Source of the DNA: Oxytricha trifallax
Lineage: Eukaryota; Ciliophora; Spirotrichea; Sporadotrichida; Oxytrichidae
NCBI GenBank assembly: GCA_000711775.1
Contig: ARYC01001110.1
Location: 82,739 to 146,738, forward strand
DNA: 64,000 bases
Direction: 5' to 3'
Under the pieces are notes generated by a model, which worked only from the letters and a program-made list of their open reading frames with translations, ran no database searches and was not told the DNA's origin. Shown here piece after piece: positions 59,680 to 64,000 of the stretch. How positions within the stretch are numbered: the stretch's first letter is position 1; the number at the start of each line of letters is the position of its first letter. The translations under genes and the position numbers were made by a program.

Positions 59680-61350
59680 TTACCTCCCGTTTTTCTTACG
59701 AACAGTGAATCTTAAATCATGCATGACAATAAAGTCAAGAGCATAGGGAATTCTGCTAATAAAAGCTCTTGAAGCCCAGTCAAAGTTGAGCGAGTTGATG
59801 CTGTTAGAAATTATTTTGATTAGATTCTCACTTCTTTTATTATCTCTATAACAATAAAATAGAAGCAATCTTACCTCACGAGCATAGGAAATGAATCTTT
59901 AATCAAGTTTTACTTTTTGATAAATCCTAATACTTTTTCAATTGGAGCGAGGTCAAACTGGTAAGGACCCAGAAATAAAGTATGGATATTCAGTAGTAGT
60001 AAATTTTCTTTTCTGTAGCTGCTTCTATGGTAAGAGGCATTGTCTAGCATAAGCATAGATTTTTGGCGCCAATTAGCATCTTCCTTATCTAGTAATTTAC
60101 ACAATCTCAGTATAAATGCATAAACTGCTTTACCATTATTCTCCCCTTTAAACACTTGGAAGAACAATTAGCCACTCCTAGAAAGAGCTGCAATAATTCC
60201 AATAGAAGCAATCCTCCTTGATTGTGTACTAAAATGCTGCTGTCATTTGAGGCTCCAGCAATATTTATTATTCATGCTGAATTAGATTGAGCTTTCATCT
60301 ATGTTTACAATGGTCTTACCTTGGGAAAGTATATTGACGAACTCAATTGCTGCAATTTGTCTTTGAAGAATTGAGACCTATGAAAGAGCTCTGGCACTAA
60401 TAAGGTGACCTTTTTATAACTTAATGATAATTGATTTTTCAAGGCCTTCCGTATGGTTTGCTGGCACACTTTCAATCCCTTCTCGGTTTCCAAATAATTT
60501 TGTAAATCCTTGGAAGTTGCCATAAAATTGGATCTTCTCAAATACTACTTCAAATCTGAAATGTGTCAAGGCTCTAACTTTTTCCTTCTGAGTTGCTAAT
60601 TGGAGTTTACAAACTACTACACCGTAACAGTTTTCATAAGCTTTTTGCACATATGCAGGCTTAATTTATATGTCCTTGAATCTTATTTAATAGACATTGC
60701 TCCTTCTTTAAGCAAAGATGAGATATTTTAAAGTCTCTCTAGAGAACCTAACTTCTTCAACAACGGTTTCTATGAATAGCCAAACAATTGTTTATATATT
60801 TCTTGCCCTTTTAGATTTGTGCTCTTGATCAGACTCCGTTGTTGCAAGTTATGATTATAAGATTGATGGATGATGGTTGAAGGCTTGATGAAATCTTAGC
60901 TGCTTTTCCAGAGATTAATACAATTCTCAACAAATCCTTTGCTGTATTTAGCATTTAGATTTTCTAACTGGACAAATAGGCCATCTCTAAAGCTTGGCAT
61001 ATCAACCAAATTAACTCTTTCAAATATGTTTAGATTTGCCTGGATGAGCTTTGGATCAATTGAAATTCTTTAGGGATTTGACTAAGTCTCACGGGTCAAA
61101 ATTCCTCCTCTAGATTATTTAGAAGCTAATCGCTAAGCCTTTCAAGAGCAAACACATCCCTCATGTTGCTTCCGGCCTTGAAGCATGGACCTGTAACATT
61201 GTCGTACTCAATCTCGAGTTCCTCGTTTTTCTCAGTTTATTATTATAGTGTTTGAGAATTTTCATGCTATTCATTAGTTTGGAAAAACCCTCGTATATCT
61301 GACTATACAATAGAGTCATGGTTTCGGCTCTTCATTTTTGCTTCTAAAGT
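59680..61350 (-). pseudogene. TBE/Tc1-mariner-type DDE transposase, frame-broken
   Basis: Cut-and-paste transposase of the IS630/Tc1/mariner superfamily; in Oxytricha-type ciliates the 42-kDa TBE protein belongs here and takes part in genome rearrangement. N-terminal region (61.1-60.7 kb): FERVNLVDMPSFRDGLFVQL, NCINLWKSSQDFIKPSTIIH. HTH-like part: FMATSKDLQNYLETEKGLKV, CQQTIRKALKNQ. Catalytic core: TIVNIDESSIQFSMNNKYCW (first Asp), RIASIGIIAALSRSGQLFFQ, SMLMLDNASYHRSSYRKENL (second Asp), LGPYQFDLAPIEKVLGFIKK (Glu). Spacing between second Asp and Glu is 34 residues, i.e. DD34E. Frames must be shifted about three times and TGAs occur (near 60257 and 60572), so this copy looks inactive, unless the breaks are errors. 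Confidence 0.78.
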
Positions 61351-61618
61351 TATTTTATTTTATTATCAAAGGTATACTCTATAGAGAATTCATTCGTGCT
61401 GGAAGTATAATAATTCTTGTTCAAAAATTATTATTCTATTTAGTATGTGTGTCATCATTATTTATATAGTAATATAAATGTATTCAATATTAAATCACTA
61501 AAACCTGGGACGCACCAGCACCAGATATAGAATGAACTAACTTGTCAATGTCCACTAGCTGAGAGAGAAAGTGGGGAACAAGAAGGAACTCCACGACTTC
61601 TTATCTTAAGAGGGCAAT
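61351..61618. other. spacer between transposase remnant and TBE-like end
   Basis: AT-rich up to about 61500, then about 110 bp of more balanced composition. No ORF recognised. May include the terminus of the transposase-bearing element, but no second C4A4 end was found. Confidence 0.35.
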
Positions 61619-61633
61619 CAAAACCCCAAAACC
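61619..61633. repeat. C4A4 telomere-like terminal sequence of a TBE-like element
   Basis: CAAAACCCCAAAACC, reading rightwards. TBE (telomere-bearing element) transposons of Oxytricha begin with such C4A4 repeats, pointing inward. It lies 146 bp outside the 3' end of the zinc-finger/kinase ORF typical of TBEs. The opposite end is off the window, so pairing could not be checked. Confidence 0.6.
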
Positions 61634-61778
61634 TTTTCAGTAGTTTGATTGAGTTTTTGATTGATAAAAGTAGACTATTAGTGATACTTTATTAGGGTTT
61701 TAATAGGGTTTATGTAGTGGTTTAATGTTTAAATATTAGTAATCTAAGTGAGTATAACAAGCGAGTTTTTAAGATATC

Positions 61779-63649
61779 TCACACAAACATAAGCTTAGTG
61801 TCATATGGCAGTTCTCTGAATTTTATCTTTCTAAGATGATGTTTAATTGTTTCTATTGTTTGTTAATTCTCTTAGCTTGGCTTGATAATAGTTGAGTATG
61901 CAAGTTCTTTGAGACCTCCATTTATTTTATTTTTATCTAGAAATTGTTTGATTCTTTGCTTAGAATCTCTCTCACCCCTGCAGCTAAAGTAATCGTTTCT
62001 TGGCATGTCGCTCTCTATTATTGTAGGAATATATTCGAATTTGGGAAATTAATTTAGATTAAATAAATAATTAATTAAATCATTGGCAGTTAAAGTTGTC
62101 CAATTTGAACGATCTTGGCTTATTCTATAGAGAATTCAAAATTAGCTGAGACTTTATTATTGCCGGTACTATTTTATCGCATCCCTAGAGCGAGATAACT
62201 TCACTTTAATGTGAGGGTATATTTTATTGAATTTAGATGTGTTTAATTAAATTCGAGTTATTTCGCTCTAGGGATGCGATAAAATAGTCCCGCCAATAAT
62301 AAAGTCTCAGCTAATTTTGAATTCTCTATCGAATAAGCCCAAGATCGTTCAAATTGGACAACTTTAACTGCCAATAATTTAATTAATTATTTATTTAATT
62401 TAAAATTAATTTCCCAAATTCGAATGTATTCCTACAATATATTATGTTAAGAAGCCCAGATATCCCATTAAGTGTCTCCATCTCTCCAATCCTCTCTCTC
62501 TGGGAAATATCCAGGAGTGCCGTATACATTTCCTTATGCAGAGGCTTGCACTCTTTGAGCTCTGTTGAAGTCAATTATATAAACTCTAAGAGGCTGAAAT
62601 TTCATCATGATATTCTCTGGCTTTAAGTCTCTATGAACATAACCTACTAGCTTGTGAAGCTCTTCAATCCCTTCAACTATCTGCTATACTATCTAGCTAA
62701 TTTATCTCTGACATCTATTGTCAGATAAGAATTCTCTGTAAGTCATTTCAAGCAAAGGAAGCCTGTAGGCTACATGATATTTACCAAGTAAAATAGAATC
62801 AAGCTAGATGATATGCCTGTACTCATTTTACTTTGCCTTTTAAAGAGCATAATACTCATTTGCAAATTCCATATGGAACTTGTCATCAGCAAGGAAGTAA
62901 TTGAATGGATATATCTTGTAAGCATATTAGTCATCTGTAATGACACTCTTCTCTATTTTATCTTCAAGAGTGAGATAGCTTTCAAGGCAAAGATCTAAGT
63001 CAATGATTTTTAATATAGGAATCTTCATTGCCTCTATTTTAACCATGATTTTATTGATCTCAGAGACTGGAAAGTTCTTGACTGCTTTCTTCATTTTAAC
63101 TTACTTCTAGACTTCAACTCTAAGAGACTCCACTGGGTTTCTTGATCTCCTCTTTTAGAGGAATCTATTCCCTGTAGGTTCATGAATAAAGACAAAACTT
63201 TAATTGTGCTTTTTCTTCAAGTGCCCTTTGAGGTCTCTAGTATGAGAATATGGCTTCTCACAGAACTCACAGACATACTTCCCATCTTTCTTTAAATGCT
63301 TGAGATAAAACCTTGGCATATCGTTGTGTATATCTCTCAAGTGTTTCTTATAAGTTGACTTGTAAGGGAAAGCTTTTTTGCATTCTTTGCATTAATAGTC
63401 AACTTTGGCTGGTATTTATTAATGCTCTATGGCTGGTTGTTTAACCTCCTCCTAAATTCGCAAAGCTTCTTTGATAACCTCCTACTTAACTTATATTTAA
63501 ATCTCAAAGCTAGACTGGTCAAAGTTGTCATAAGTAGGCTCCCACTGAGTACAAGCGTCTCTGGTCTCTACTTTTCATGGTTGCTGCAATGATAACTTTT
63601 ATTAGCTTGATCCAAGTAATACCGCTCTTCTTAACAGGTTAGCGCTCAT
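61779..63649 (-). CDS. TBE-type C2H2 zinc finger and protein kinase protein, split by a palindromic element
   Basis: ATG at 63649 (MSANLLRRAVLLGSSQQKLS). Two C2H2 fingers: CKECKKAFPYKSTYKKHLRD with IH, and KYVCEFCEKPYSHTRDLKGH. Kinase-like domain: AYKIYPFNYFLADDKFHMEF, LLEMTYREFLSDNRCQRQIS, YVHRDLKPENIMMKFQ (HRD catalytic loop), VYIIDFNRAQRVQ (DFN for DFG), GTPGYFPEREDWRDGD (activation segment), QWDIWAS. The frame is open for more than 360 codons except for one TGA at 63575-63577 near the N-terminus. A 421-bp palindromic element then interrupts it; beyond it the product continues DMPRNDYFSCRGERDSKQRI to ELPYDTKLMFV and TGA 61779-61781, one base out of frame with the first part. Role in TBE transposition is unknown; DNA binding and phosphorylation are inferred from domains. 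Confidence 0.85.
62019..62439. mobile_element. 421-bp palindromic (fold-back) MITE-like element, copy 2
   Basis: Ends TATTGTAGGAATATATTCG and CGAATGTATTCCTACAATA; arms of about 190 bp nearly perfectly complementary, with AGAGCGAGATAACTTCA / GAGTTATTTCGCTCTAGG near the loop. Same termini, same length within 1 bp and the same internal motifs (CTAGAGCGAGATAACTT, ATAGAGAATTCAA, GGCAGTTAA) as copy 1, but otherwise diverged. Flanked by TAT/TAT on the plus strand (ATAATA direct repeat in the minus reading). Sits inside the kinase ORF of the TBE-like element, so it is younger than that element. Confidence 0.88.
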
Positions 63650-64000
63650 TTTAGTTTTCTGATATATTTTATTATAATAATGATAAAATATACCGAGATA
63701 AAACTATTATAGTAGAGTATAAGACACTCTAGTAGATTCTTTGCTGAGAGGAAAGAAAATTAACTAACCATAAAAGACTCTAAGTTGACATATTTGAAGT
63801 TAAAGGTATTAAAAAATTTTTAAATTAATATGCTCCTAATTAAGTTTTAACCTTAAAATTTAACTCCTAATAAAGTTTGAACTTAATTTGGAGGACCTCC
63901 TAAAATAATTAAACATTATTAGGAGCAAATTTAATGGAGATAATTTGATAAAAATGGAAATCAATCTGTGAAACTTGGAGCAAGTTTTTCAATGCTTCTC
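63650..64000. other. AT-rich right edge
   Basis: Upstream of the zinc-finger/kinase ORF. No ORF recognised; contains a short inverted repeat (about 63830 and 63926). Confidence 0.35.

Larger units (their letters stand above)
61619..64000. mobile_element. TBE-like transposon, partial, runs off the window
   Basis: Called from the C4A4 end at 61619 and the zinc-finger/kinase ORF within. TBEs carry a DDE transposase, a small protein and this zinc-finger/kinase protein. The transposase at 59.7-61.35 kb lies on the far side of the C4A4 end, so either it belongs to a second, decayed element or the C4A4 motif is internal and one larger element covers 59.4 kb to beyond 64 kb. Past 63650 only AT-rich sequence is seen, including an inverted pair GCTCCTAATTAA / TTATTAGGAGC at about 63830 and 63926. 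Confidence 0.65.

Overview
The window reads as germline (micronuclear-type) DNA of a ciliate, most like a spirotrich of the Oxytricha/Stylonychia group. Long frames stay open only if TAA and TAG are read as Gln. Introns are short and GT-AG, mostly 23 to 105 nt. Coding frames are interrupted by AT-rich inserts flanked by short direct repeats ('pointers'); deleting insert plus one repeat copy rejoins the protein, the signature of internal eliminated sequences (IESs). A TBE-like transposon with a C4A4 telomere-like end lies at the right edge. Many genes also carry one or two single-base frame breaks (often in A-runs) and isolated in-frame TGAs. I cannot tell assembly error from decay or from sense use of UGA.

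Left third (1-19 kb): a Gln/Ser-rich gene (+), a membrane RING-finger gene (-), then a ferlin gene (+). The ferlin is cut by three small IESs (150, 57, 53 bp) and by one giant insert (7875-17921, about 10 kb) bracketed by a perfect 13-bp direct repeat. The giant insert is almost filled by two convergent genes: a Ser/Gln-rich coiled-coil gene (+) and a long Asn/Gln-rich gene (-). The latter is itself interrupted by a 422-bp palindromic element whose removal restores its frame. This is a three-level nest.

Middle (19-36 kb): an RBP45/SECp43-like RNA-binding protein gene (-), broken just before its stop by a 1.14-kb fold-back element bracketed by a 9-bp direct repeat; excision restores the frame. 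Its 5' end abuts a satellite array of about 36 tandem units of about 373 bp (22.18-35.65 kb).

Right half (36-59 kb): dense ordinary genes. These are a large C2-like multipass membrane protein (+), a Lys/Ser-rich protein (+), an AKTIP/FTS-like UEV protein (+), a CCR4/nocturnin-like EEP nuclease (-), a WDR75/UTP17-like WD40 protein (-), an acetyl-CoA acetyltransferase with one clear 94-bp IES (-), a helical HEAT-like protein (-), a SPATA4-like CH-domain protein (-), a Rab-like GTPase with frame breaks (-), an MT-A70 methyltransferase with DPSW in place of DPPW (-), and a Glu-rich acidic protein (-).

Right edge (59.4-64 kb): a Tc1/mariner-type DD34E transposase (-) with frame breaks, then a TBE-like end and its C2H2 zinc finger plus protein kinase ORF (-). 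That ORF is split by a second copy of the 421/422-bp palindromic element. No rRNA, tRNA, CRISPR or operon-like features were recognised.
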